DNA of 64,000 nt, from positions 1 through 64,000 of the forward strand of contig NZ_CAMXCI010000004.1 of NCBI RefSeq assembly GCF_947179115.1, in the 5' to 3' direction. Each line of letters begins with the position of its first letter. Position 1 is the stretch's first letter. Under the pieces are notes generated by a model. That model was not told the origin of the DNA. It searched no databases and saw only the letters and a list, made by a program, of their open reading frames with translations. Of this stretch, positions 55,050 to 63,926 are shown piece by piece. Source of the DNA: Commensalibacter papalotli (GTDB taxonomy: Bacteria; Pseudomonadota; Alphaproteobacteria; Acetobacterales; Acetobacteraceae). The translations under genes and the position numbers were made by a program.

Positions 55050-55277
55050 ATGTCAAAACAAACTTATTATCATCCGATGTCTTTACTGAGCATCAAAGAT
55101 ACTTGTGCATATTTAAGCACTTCACGGGCAAATCTGTATCGCTTATTACAAGCTGGCAAGTTAGAAGCCATCAAAATTGGACGCAATACCCGCATCCCTT
55201 ATGCCTCTATTGAAGCCTATATTCATAGTCTCCCTAAACTTCATGATCATTCCTCAACTCAGCGTAAAGGAGTGTAA
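55050..55277 (+). CDS. AlpA/MerR-like helix-turn-helix regulator
   Basis: A 75-residue protein. ATG 55050 has AGAAAGG upstream; the longer frame needs a TTG. The fold is the excisionase/AlpA type: SLLSIKDTCAYLSTSRANLYRLLQAGKLEAIKIGRNTRIPYASIEAYIHSL, with helix-turn-helix then a wing around KIGRNTRIP. Such proteins activate or repress satellite and island genes and may assist excision. It is followed by overlapping replication genes (TAATG at 55275-55279). Confidence 0.85.
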   Translation: MSKQTYYHPMSLLSIKDTCAYLSTSRANLYRLLQAGKLEAIKIGRNTRIPYASIEAYIHSLPKLHDHSSTQRKGV

Positions 55278-55672
55278 TGATGAGTGTTCATATCAAAACT
55301 AATTCTTTTAATGCTCGTTTTAAATCTAAATCAAGAGCTGCGTTAAAAGCCAAGGCTTACACACCTTTGATTGATTATAAAGAGATCAAAGAACAGGCAC
55401 GAGTACACAGTTACTCTCTATTAAAATTATGGCTCCCCAATGGGATTGTTAGACAGCATGAATATATTGCCTTAAATCCGACAAGGCATGATCAGCATTT
55501 AGGATCTTTTCGGATTAACATGCATTCAGGGCAATGGGCAGATTTTGCAACCTCTGATCGTGGTGGGGATTTAATTGCACTCTTGGCTTATCTAGACCAG
55601 TCCACACAAAGCAAAGCAGCACGTAAGATCTCGGCTCTTCTTGGATTGAAGGAGCATCGTCATGTTGGATAA
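55277..55672 (+). CDS. Primase-associated N-terminal module (131 aa)
   Basis: It starts at the overlap with the AlpA-like stop (GGAGTGTAATGATG) and ends 11 bp inside the next gene. The core LGSFRINMHSGQWADFATSDRGGDLIALLAYL resembles the zinc-binding-type N-terminal domain of primases of mobile elements, though the Cys/His ligands of a zinc finger are not seen. Here the module is a separate protein upstream of the toprim/DUF927 protein, so the two probably form a split primase. Confidence 0.65.
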   Translation: MMSVHIKTNSFNARFKSKSRAALKAKAYTPLIDYKEIKEQARVHSYSLLKLWLPNGIVRQHEYIALNPTRHDQHLGSFRINMHSGQWADFATSDRGGDLIALLAYLDQSTQSKAARKISALLGLKEHRHVG

Positions 55673-58118
55673 AGTCAACTCACCCTCAATTTGTGCAGAG
55701 CAAGAACTCATCTGGGAACCGATCATTCCAGCATCACACGAACCCAAGAAACCATCATTTGCGTCAAAGATGTGGGTTTATCGTGATGCAAATAACAAGC
55801 CATTAATGGCAAGGCTACGTATAGAGAAAAAGGACGGTAAGAAAGACTTCTTACCCATGACATATGGTCACCGCGTATGGATTGATAAGCATGGAAATAA
55901 ACAAGATCAAACCCAATGGCATTTTAAAGAACCTAATTCAGTGTTGCCTTTATATGGCTTGGAGATCCTTGCACAGCGTCCAACTGATCCCATCCTTATC
56001 GTTGAAGGGGAAAAGACAACCAATACCGCACTGATTTTATTCCCTGATTATGTCGTGATGACCTCACAAGGAGGTAGCCAAGGAGCCAATCGCAATGAGT
56101 GGTCAGTCTTAAAAGATAAATCCATCATCATATGGCCAGATCACGATCAAGCAGGAGAAGAATATGCAAGCGATCTTATTGAGATTTTATATGGGATTGG
56201 CATTCAATCCCTTCGTAAAGTTATTTTACCAACAAATTTACCCAATGGATGGGATTTGGCTGATCCTGTTCCTCAGGAATGTTTGAAAGAAAAACAAGAC
56301 AAGGCAGCCAATAATGAGCAACCATTCACAGCAAACGAATATCTCAACCGTTTATTGAACAATGCTCACACGATCGAAAAACCCATCAAGATCATGATGC
56401 CCAGTGGCTATCAAATGGATAAAGATGGGTTATATTATACTAACCCTTATAAAGAAGATGCCTTACCTATAAAGATTTGTGATCCTTTTACGATCTTAGG
56501 TGCTACAGAGGATGAGTATGGGGCTAATTGTGGGTTATATATTGCTTGGACAAATCAAAATTCTTGTACAAAGCATCATTATTCTATTCCACGCAGTTTA
56601 ATTCATTCGAATGGCAATGAGATTGCTGCCACGCTGGAAGGCAAAGGACTGGCATGCCTCATTGCTGGGCGTAAGTTGTTATTGAATTTTATCAGCCAAG
56701 TAAAGATTAATATCCTGTTACGCAGCACGCATAAAACAGGCTGGCATCATCTAAACAACCAAGCTTTGTTCATGATGCCGAATGGGAAAGTCATCGGATC
56801 AACAAATAATAACCTAATCTTACAAACTGGGAATATCCATCAAGGGCAACTCTTTACCCAATCTGGCAGCTTATCAGACTGGCAGAAACAAATTGGGAAA
56901 TATTTGGTTGGTAATTCAAGATTGATCTTCTTTGCCTGTGCATCCTTGGCTGGATGTTTACTGGAACTTACCAATATCACTGGAGGTGGATTGCATCTTA
57001 TTGGTAAAAGCCAATCAGGCAAAAGCACAGCGTTATTTGTTGCAGCCTCCATTTGGGGGAAAGGTGCCAGAGATGGGCAAGTCAGGAGCTGGCGACATAC
57101 AGGCAATGGATTGGAAGGGATTGCCAATGAAACCTCTGATTTATGTTTGATCTTGGATGAATTCGGAGAAGCCTCAGCCAAAGAAATCGGGGATATTATC
57201 TATATGCTGGCCAATGGGATTGGTAAAGGCAGAGCCAATCAATTGGGGAATGCACGTTCTGTGAAAACATGGCGGTCACTATTCTTATCCTCTGGAGAAG
57301 TTACGTTAGATCAAAAGATGGCTGAGGATCAGCGATCCAGCAAAATGGGACAGAAAGTCAGGTTTATGGAAATCCCAGCCGATGCTGGTGCTAATATGGG
57401 GTTATTTGAGAATATCCATGCGTTTAAAGAAGCTGGGTTATTTGCATCATATTTACAAACACAATCCTCTAAATGCTATGGCACGGTTGGACTGGCTTTT
57501 ATCGAGGCCTTGTGTAAAGTAAGTCAACGCAATGAGGAACACTTCAAACGAGAATTAACCAATAGTATCGAACAACGCACGCAAGAGCTCTTATCCAGCC
57601 ATACAACCAGCAAAGATGGTACGATCAGAACCATTGCCCAGCGTTGTGCTTTGATTGAACAAGCAGGATTGCTGGCCGTAGAATATCAAATATTCCCTTT
57701 TGATCAAGATATGATCAGACAATCCATAGAACAATGCTTCAAAGACTGGGTTAATCACAACCCCAATATGCAAGAACATGAAGAAAAACAAATGATCTTG
57801 CATATCAAACACTATCTTGAAACGCATGGAGCCAATCGCTTTATCGATATGACCTTTGCCGATACAGACAGAACTCCCCACCGCGTTGGGTATAAAAAGA
57901 AAAATACAAACAGCGTGTTCGATTATTTAATTCTTGCACAAAATTGGGAAAAGGAAGTTTGTAAGGGTTTTAATGCTAAGGAAATCGCAAAAGCATTAAA
58001 AAAACAAGATTTATTAGAATGTAAAGAAACGATGCGACCCAGCTATAAATTGACGATCCCAACGATGGGATTAACACGCATTTATCACATCAAAGCCAGT
58101 ATAATGGAGTATGAATAA
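55662..58118 (+). CDS. Toprim-DUF927 replication protein (primase-helicase-like)
   Basis: An 818-residue protein. The N-terminal 200 residues carry a toprim-like centre: PILIVEGEKTTNTALIL (Glu) and SIIIWPDHDQAGEEYA (DxD). From about residue 260 comes DUF927 (GLYYTNPYKEDALPIKICDPF), with Walker A GKSQSGKSTALF and Walker B-like LCLILDEFGEA. This is the ATPase-helicase of many islands and satellites. A C-terminal HTH-like portion ends the protein. With the upstream module it makes a replication unit; an iteron-like cluster follows directly. Confidence 0.85.
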   Translation: MLDKVNSPSICAEQELIWEPIIPASHEPKKPSFASKMWVYRDANNKPLMARLRIEKKDGKKDFLPMTYGHRVWIDKHGNKQDQTQWHFKEPNSVLPLYGLEILAQRPTDPILIVEGEKTTNTALILFPDYVVMTSQGGSQGANRNEWSVLKDKSIIIWPDHDQAGEEYASDLIEILYGIGIQSLRKVILPTNLPNGWDLADPVPQECLKEKQDKAANNEQPFTANEYLNRLLNNAHTIEKPIKIMMPSGYQMDKDGLYYTNPYKEDALPIKICDPFTILGATEDEYGANCGLYIAWTNQNSCTKHHYSIPRSLIHSNGNEIAATLEGKGLACLIAGRKLLLNFISQVKINILLRSTHKTGWHHLNNQALFMMPNGKVIGSTNNNLILQTGNIHQGQLFTQSGSLSDWQKQIGKYLVGNSRLIFFACASLAGCLLELTNITGGGLHLIGKSQSGKSTALFVAASIWGKGARDGQVRSWRHTGNGLEGIANETSDLCLILDEFGEASAKEIGDIIYMLANGIGKGRANQLGNARSVKTWRSLFLSSGEVTLDQKMAEDQRSSKMGQKVRFMEIPADAGANMGLFENIHAFKEAGLFASYLQTQSSKCYGTVGLAFIEALCKVSQRNEEHFKRELTNSIEQRTQELLSSHTTSKDGTIRTIAQRCALIEQAGLLAVEYQIFPFDQDMIRQSIEQCFKDWVNHNPNMQEHEEKQMILHIKHYLETHGANRFIDMTFADTDRTPHRVGYKKKNTNSVFDYLILAQNWEKEVCKGFNAKEIAKALKKQDLLECKETMRPSYKLTIPTMGLTRIYHIKASIMEYE

Positions 58119-58143
58119 ACTAATTTAAAACTAACAAAAACCA

Positions 58144-58303
58144 CTGGGGAGCGTGGGGAGGCTGGGGAATTGGCAGAATACCGCCATTCATTCCCTCCCC
58201 AGTCAAAATATTCACTGGGGAGCACTGGGGAAGACAAATCAAAAAAATATCATTATAAATCAATATCTTGCAAACCTCTCCCCACGCTCCCCAGCTTCCC
58301 CAA
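58144..58303. repeat. Iteron-like cluster of CTGGGGA motifs, candidate origin
   Basis: Nine copies of a TGGGGA-type 7-mer lie in 160 bp. Plus orientation: 58144, 58153 and 58162 (9-bp period), then 58215 and 58225. Minus orientation: 58196, then 58279, 58288 and 58297 (9-bp period). The outer triplets form a 17-bp perfect inverted repeat, CTGGGGAGCGTGGGGAG, at 58144-58160 and 58278-58294. The cluster is G/C-rich in very AT-rich surroundings, between the end of the DUF927 replication gene and the end of the convergent cargo gene. This matches an iteron origin; a strong transcription terminator is the alternative. Confidence 0.65.
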
Positions 58304-58350
58304 GGAAAATAAAAGAAAAATTATTATATTCACTTCATAGTTAACAACTA

Positions 58351-61300
58351 TTATTCAGAGTAATTTTTTTTGAATATAGAGCTTTTTTGAAGTGCTGCAC
58401 CGTGTCTATCACCATGATCAATTAACCAATCAATGATCATTAAAATATTTTGAAGAGTATTACTATTTAACTCATCTTGTTGATCGAGATAATATTCGAT
58501 CAAATCAGATATTCTTGCATAAATATTATACTTATCCCAATGTAAGTATTTATCCTCTTTAATTAGAGCTAATATTTGATTAACAAATTTCTCCACAGAG
58601 TAATATTCTTTTGCTTGAGAACAAAGATCAAGGAAATAATGTATAATTTGATTCACATGGCCTGCATTATGGATATAATAATCAATAATAGGTAAAAATC
58701 TTTCAAACTCTGACCATTGCCCATTCATATACCGCTTTGCTTGTAAATTCTTTTCTGTATGAGGGATAAACATCAAATATTGAGCGATATATGGCTTATA
58801 AAATCCACTCAGATTTTGAGGATACAAAGTATTTTTATTCAACTCTGGCAATTGTAAAAATCTATCTAAACATAATTTTATTATTTCATAAGCATTAGTA
58901 TCTATCTTTGAAGAAAAATAAATATATTCTAAACTGTATGTCTGCAAAAACTCTTGATATATCTCCAAACTACTATCACTATACATTTTTAGATTCAAAA
59001 TTGGCTCAATAAATCGCTCTTTTGTTTCATTAATGGGTAGTAATCCACATATATTCCCAATTAACGATCCTAAAGATTCCAATAAATCAGTTATATTTTG
59101 ATCTATATTTTCTTGTGATAGCTTCCTTAACTCCTCATCAGTTGCCCAAGAAGGTTCAACCCTTTCAATTGCCCAAGTTAAAAGGTGATCAACAAATTCT
59201 AGAAATGGTTGTTTATAATGCATTAACATTAGCTCAACGGGTAGAGCTTGCAACAATTGTGCTATATTTTTATAATCCCAGTTCTTAGGATTTAATCTCC
59301 AATCAAAATCATTTTCTCTCCACTGTGATTCTCTATATCCTTCTGGTATTTTAATCCAAGGATTAGAAGGGTATGGAAGAGATAGAGATGGAATTAGACC
59401 ATCACTGGATCGATAAAATCTTATGATTTTAATTAAATGTTTTTTATATAATTTTGTAGCATCTTTTTTATATTCTGCATGATATAATTTTATCATTAAA
59501 TCATCTTCAGATAAAAGCAAAGATCCCCACAAAACGGCATATATTAATTTTGGATTATTTAATTTAAAACATTCCTGAACTGCTAAAATACGAATTGTAT
59601 TTGTTGGATGATATAGAAAAGGAATTAAGGCGCTCAGTAAGTTATTATACGTTTGAACATCTTGATCATCGGTATGTTTTATCTCAGCTATTATTGCTCT
59701 AATTACATAGGATGTTACGTGGAAAGGAATGCCCCCTTGCCCTAAAGTATTAATTTCATATGCACTGATTGGATAGTGCCGTGCGTGTTGAATAACATCT
59801 TTTGCCCATTTTATTATCTTCTCTGAAAAACTCTCACGCGCGCAAAGAACATAAGATGCCAGGGCTGCAACTGCACTTTGCTTATTTGCCTGCTTAATAT
59901 CACCATCTCCATATTGATTAAAAGTATTCTGAATGAAAAGGTCTGTATAATCAATTGTCTGAACATAATGAAATGCTGGATTATCAAATATATTTTCAAT
60001 TATATTCAATGTTGAAAAATATTGATCTACTAAATTTAAAATAGTTACGCACAAAATATGATTGTTACTTTTTTGTATTTTCTCTTGATTTTCCTCTTTT
60101 TGTGCTTCTGGATTAATATAATGTATTAAAAATTGATCTTCTTTTTCTTGTAGTTTATAGTTATTCAAGTCTATAAAACTTGCATAATATTTTGTCTCAA
60201 TTTCTAACTGCTGTTTACAATTCGTGTCTTCTTTTTGCTCTTCATAATCGAATAATAAATTATCTAATGAATATTGTAATCCTGCTATAATTTTTTGTTG
60301 GTAAGTAGAGACTATATATTTAGGTAACAAATTTTCTAACCAACGCTTATGACCTTGTTTATTGTAAAGTTGTTGAATAACTTCAACAACATTCGTAGGA
60401 TTTTTATAAATAGGAAATGGTAAATATAATGGCGCTAACTGTGTTATATATCTATTTCGATCACAATTTAACAGTTTTACATTCGTTAACAAGGGTAACA
60501 TATATTCTGAAACAACCTCTTTTTCCAAAGCTAGAACAGAAATAATACATAATATTGCTATTGATTGATGATTAGGTAGAATTTGTTTAACCAAATCATC
60601 AAAAGGCACCCCTTTCTCTAATTCTGCAAAAGCCCATTTCGCTAACATCATTAGCATCGAGGATATAAGACCATTTCCAGGTGAGTTAATATACCATTCA
60701 TATTCATCCCCATTCCCCCAAAAACATTGTTTTCCCCAAGGGAAATCGAGTTCAATTGGGATAGGATGAACCTCTTTCATTTCCTGTATTTCTTTCCATG
60801 CAGTAATCGCATGGTTTAATAGTTCAGCAGTCAAAAATAGAGCTTTATCTGGTGCATATGTAAATAATGATGCAAAAGGTTCATACGTAATAGATGGTGG
60901 GAAATAGCCTTGCTGTTTTAAAGAAAGTTCTGTTTCAAAAGGATTAAGACCTCCTCTTCTAAAATACCGATCATAATAAGCATGATCTTGTTGTAATAAC
61001 TCTGAAGGTAAGGGTTCTTTCAAATACGTCAAAGAAATCTCAACCAATAAATCAGGGCTTGTTTGTACTAAAATTTGAGAAAATTTAATTAACTCTTTAA
61101 TAGTTTCATCTTGATCTATCCCTTTCTTAATCTGATCCTGCATATATTTTTCAATATAAGTTTTGTCATTATATGCCGCTATACAGATAAAGCTTATCAA
61201 TGAATTTTTGAATTCTTTTGGATTTTTTATAGGTTTGTATTTTTCAATGTTTTTATAATTTTCTATCTCATCCAACCAATAAAAAACAACTCTGTAAATA

Positions 61301-63708
61301 TTATCCAATATAGGATTTTTAATATTTAATAATAAATTCTGCCATATAGAGAATATCTTTAAAATATCGGGATATAGCCTTGCATTAATAGCAGATATAT
61401 TTTGTAACAAATATTGTAAAAACCTACTCCAAAGATAAATATCAGAAGGAATGGCAATATCATAAGCTACATTTTGTTTGCCTAGTGCTGGATGTGGTCT
61501 TGTTTTATCCGCTTGAAACCATGTTAATAAATAGGAAAACAACTGGAAATTATTCGCATATAATATGCCTATATATTCTTTATGACTAACCAACCAAGCT
61601 GGGTCTCTAATCGGCCCAAGTAACCAACATCTTAACCACTGACTACGAACTTGTAAAAAACCTGTATTGTGTTTATGAGCAGAGTTTTCCCTTGCTAGCA
61701 ATTCCTCAGCAAGAAAAATATCCACAAACGCTTTAATACCCGCCTCAGACGATAAAGATAGGTTTGTATCCTTAAACTTTTCTTTTACTGCATTTTTATT
61801 TATAAAATATTTGGAAAGATTAGTCTTCTTAAATTGTTCTAACTGTTTTCCCCAACATTCATTTTTAAAAGTATCTTGCGCCATCAACTCAATAACACGT
61901 GCGATTGCTGGAGGTTGATTGAATTCAATAATTTTGTCTAACCATTGACCTTTAAATTGCTGTAAAAAATAAAACAAAGACCATTCAAGAAATATATTAT
62001 GAGAGAAATCAATTGTTCCATCTTTCTCGTTCTCTTTTATAATTTTATCTCTCACTAACCCATCAATATTTATATCATTTAATTGCGTTAATAAAATATC
62101 CTCACTCAGATTTTTAATTTTAATTTCAGCAATAATACGTAAGTTCTGTTGTCTATTTCTACGCTCCTGACCACTAGCATCATAACCTGCTCTATCCCAC
62201 CAACATTCCATTAACTCTAATTCTGATCGAATAGTATTAGTTATTCCCATCTCTGCAACAATACGTATAAAAAATGGGCACCTTACTATTTGATTTACAT
62301 CATATTTATTATCATTGGTATCATTGGTATCATTGGTATATAATAACTCACGAAGAGAGGGTAATTGCTTTACTAACTCTTCAGATTCATCATTATCAAA
62401 AACATCTAATGAAACGTCATCTCGCTGCTGATTTAATAAAAGATTACCAATCCACCGATTAGCTTCATCTATATTAATATCGCGAATAGTCGTCAGAATC
62501 TTCCAATCAGATAAACGATCACTTGCCAAAATCTGCCGAATAATATCAAGAACAACATTTCTATTTTCATTGGGAATTTGATCAATTCCATCAATAAACA
62601 AAATAGGTGTCCCACATGCTTTGATTTCTATTAAAAGCTCTTCTAAATCACAACAAGGAATTTGATGATGTTGAGCATATTGTGTCCAACTATTGCCTGA
62701 CAACCGATCATATTTTAAAAAGAAAACACAACCTTGCTGCATATACTCTTCAATAAGTGTTTTAAGTAAAACTGACTTTCCCACACCTGGTGAACCTGTA
62801 ATTTGAACAAGCCGATTATTTTTTAATTTGTTTTTAATATCAATGATATATTTTTCACGAGAAATAGTCACATTACCAATTGTATTCGTGATTGAACCAA
62901 CCGCATCTCGCGTGATTTGCATAATCGCATTTATATGCGCTTTAAAGCATGGAGATTCAGTCAATTTATAGTGTTTAGATAACTCATTTATAAAAGACTT
63001 ACGATCCTGCTTAACTGCAAAAGCTGCTTTTTTACGAATAAGATCAAAAAGAAATGAATATGAATTTTCATCATTAGGAATATGTTTTTTAAGCTCTTCT
63101 TGAATTCTTATACGATCTTGATCAGCATCATATTCAAAAACAATCAAATTCCGCAAAAACAGATAAACTGTTTCATTAGAAATCTGATCATCTATTTCCT
63201 TTAGAATAATAGTGATATCTTCACGAATTTTTTTTACATTTTTATTGGTATGACCCTTTGGTGCAAAGCGTTTTTCAAAATGAGCATACTCATTACTAGA
63301 TTTAGCATAATCTATAAGGCTTTGAATATCTTGAAGGCCTGTGCCAGTAATATTTTTAGTTACCGCTCCGTATTTATCTAAATCCTGTTGAAAATTGTCT
63401 TGCTGAAATAATTCAAAAGAAGCTTGGATAATAAATCTGAAATCATCATTCGTTTCAGCACTGCTTATTCTTAATGTTTTCTTGACTTGAATACTGGTTG
63501 TCCCCACCCGATCAGATGCATCCCTCCATGTAATAACAAGATCATCCAATGGATTATCAAAACTACTTTGCTGAGTTGCCACATGGGTAACTTTACCATC
63601 ACATCCCAATGCCTTTGTTTGTTGCAATAAAGCCAACAAATAAAGCACACCGATATCACTTTCATAATTAAAACCAGATCCAGATGTGTTTTCTGTGGGA
63701 GCTAACAT
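58351..63708 (-). CDS. Giant STAND ATPase with nuclease-like N-terminus, putative antiphage protein
   Basis: A 1785-residue protein. Residues 1-80 look like the start of a PD-(D/E)xK nuclease of the Cap4/DUF4297 type: NYESDIGVLYLLALL (E16), DDLVITW (D55/D56) and SIQVKK (Q74-x-K76). A linker leads to a STAND/NACHT-like ATPase with Walker A GSPGVGKS (305-312) and Walker B ILFIDGIDQI (369-378), then a helical winged region. Residues of about 700-1785 are long, helix-rich and without membrane segments, like the sensor part of Avs proteins. Known relatives recognise phage proteins and then cleave DNA; that role is inferred. It is the sole cargo of the element, is very AT-rich, and stands opposite to the replication genes. 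The start at 63708 has AAAGGA 12 bases upstream. Confidence 0.8.
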   Translation of the reverse strand: MLAPTENTSGSGFNYESDIGVLYLLALLQQTKALGCDGKVTHVATQQSSFDNPLDDLVITWRDASDRVGTTSIQVKKTLRISSAETNDDFRFIIQASFELFQQDNFQQDLDKYGAVTKNITGTGLQDIQSLIDYAKSSNEYAHFEKRFAPKGHTNKNVKKIREDITIILKEIDDQISNETVYLFLRNLIVFEYDADQDRIRIQEELKKHIPNDENSYSFLFDLIRKKAAFAVKQDRKSFINELSKHYKLTESPCFKAHINAIMQITRDAVGSITNTIGNVTISREKYIIDIKNKLKNNRLVQITGSPGVGKSVLLKTLIEEYMQQGCVFFLKYDRLSGNSWTQYAQHHQIPCCDLEELLIEIKACGTPILFIDGIDQIPNENRNVVLDIIRQILASDRLSDWKILTTIRDINIDEANRWIGNLLLNQQRDDVSLDVFDNDESEELVKQLPSLRELLYTNDTNDTNDNKYDVNQIVRCPFFIRIVAEMGITNTIRSELELMECWWDRAGYDASGQERRNRQQNLRIIAEIKIKNLSEDILLTQLNDINIDGLVRDKIIKENEKDGTIDFSHNIFLEWSLFYFLQQFKGQWLDKIIEFNQPPAIARVIELMAQDTFKNECWGKQLEQFKKTNLSKYFINKNAVKEKFKDTNLSLSSEAGIKAFVDIFLAEELLARENSAHKHNTGFLQVRSQWLRCWLLGPIRDPAWLVSHKEYIGILYANNFQLFSYLLTWFQADKTRPHPALGKQNVAYDIAIPSDIYLWSRFLQYLLQNISAINARLYPDILKIFSIWQNLLLNIKNPILDNIYRVVFYWLDEIENYKNIEKYKPIKNPKEFKNSLISFICIAAYNDKTYIEKYMQDQIKKGIDQDETIKELIKFSQILVQTSPDLLVEISLTYLKEPLPSELLQQDHAYYDRYFRRGGLNPFETELSLKQQGYFPPSITYEPFASLFTYAPDKALFLTAELLNHAITAWKEIQEMKEVHPIPIELDFPWGKQCFWGNGDEYEWYINSPGNGLISSMLMMLAKWAFAELEKGVPFDDLVKQILPNHQSIAILCIISVLALEKEVVSEYMLPLLTNVKLLNCDRNRYITQLAPLYLPFPIYKNPTNVVEVIQQLYNKQGHKRWLENLLPKYIVSTYQQKIIAGLQYSLDNLLFDYEEQKEDTNCKQQLEIETKYYASFIDLNNYKLQEKEDQFLIHYINPEAQKEENQEKIQKSNNHILCVTILNLVDQYFSTLNIIENIFDNPAFHYVQTIDYTDLFIQNTFNQYGDGDIKQANKQSAVAALASYVLCARESFSEKIIKWAKDVIQHARHYPISAYEINTLGQGGIPFHVTSYVIRAIIAEIKHTDDQDVQTYNNLLSALIPFLYHPTNTIRILAVQECFKLNNPKLIYAVLWGSLLLSEDDLMIKLYHAEYKKDATKLYKKHLIKIIRFYRSSDGLIPSLSLPYPSNPWIKIPEGYRESQWRENDFDWRLNPKNWDYKNIAQLLQALPVELMLMHYKQPFLEFVDHLLTWAIERVEPSWATDEELRKLSQENIDQNITDLLESLGSLIGNICGLLPINETKERFIEPILNLKMYSDSSLEIYQEFLQTYSLEYIYFSSKIDTNAYEIIKLCLDRFLQLPELNKNTLYPQNLSGFYKPYIAQYLMFIPHTEKNLQAKRYMNGQWSEFERFLPIIDYYIHNAGHVNQIIHYFLDLCSQAKEYYSVEKFVNQILALIKEDKYLHWDKYNIYARISDLIEYYLDQQDELNSNTLQNILMIIDWLIDHGDRHGAALQKSSIFKKNYSE
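62311..62337 (+). repeat. Three tandem ATCATTGGT 9-mers in the STAND gene
   Basis: The repeat codes for Thr-Asn-Asp three times (residues 458-466) in a loop after the ATPase core. Gain or loss of units preserves the frame and could vary loop length between strains. Confidence 0.85.
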
Positions 63709-63804
63709 GATAAAATCTAGTCCTTTATCTTATCCAAATGATTTGATAATCATATTACAATATCAAATCAAAATAATAAAACAAAGAATAGTTTATTATC
63801 CAAT

Positions 63805-63833
63805 AACATAAGATGGGTTCTATGATGGGTCAA
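63805..63833 (-). promoter_or_regulatory. Promoter of the STAND gene, overlapping an arm-type repeat
   Basis: On the minus strand TTGACC (63833-63828) and TATGTT (63810-63805) are exactly 17 bp apart, about 95 bp before the gene start. The interval coincides almost completely with the 23-bp repeat at 63808-63830 that recurs next to the integrase start, so integrase binding could occlude this promoter. Confidence 0.55.
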
Positions 63834-63877
63834 TCTATTTTATATCATAAAATATATAATTAAATCAATATGTTAAA
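63808..63877 (+). repeat. Candidate integrase arm sites, right end
   Basis: The 23-bp repeat (63808-63830) and TAAATCAATATGTTAAA (63861-63877) are partners of 52458-52480 and 52391-52407. Both precede the core repeat at 63883, in the same strand orientation as their left-end partners. Confidence 0.65.
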
Positions 63878-63882
63878 TGATT

Positions 63883-63900
63883 TTAATGGTGTCCACGGCG
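63883..63900 (+). other. Right attachment site (attR) inside a tRNA 3' end
   Basis: TTAATGGTGTCCACGGCG equals attL at 52322 apart from one base. On the minus strand it covers the encoded CCA, the discriminator base, the whole acceptor strand and the first T-stem bases of a tRNA, a classical integration target. Confidence 0.75.
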
Positions 63901-63926
63901 GGATTCGAACCCACGGCCCCAGGATT
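63887..63926 (-). tRNA. 3' exon of a tRNA gene, probably tRNA-Arg(CCT)
   Basis: Read on the minus strand, every part of a tRNA from position 37 to 76 fits without a gap: AA (37-38), TCCTG (39-43), GGGCC (44-48), GTGGG (49-53), T-loop TTCGAAT, CCCGC (61-65), CGTGGAC (66-72), A73, CCA. The next base upstream (63927) is G, and from there no anticodon stem, D-arm or 5' acceptor strand GTCCACG appears in the remaining 73 bases. The anticodon is therefore not visible; Arg(CCT) is suggested by the acceptor sequence and by known intron-bearing tRNAs. Confidence 0.65.

Noticed and set aside
58153..58344. Open frame of 63 codons in the iteron region
   Set aside because: It runs through the repeated CTGGGGA motifs, has no ribosome binding site and a low-complexity product.
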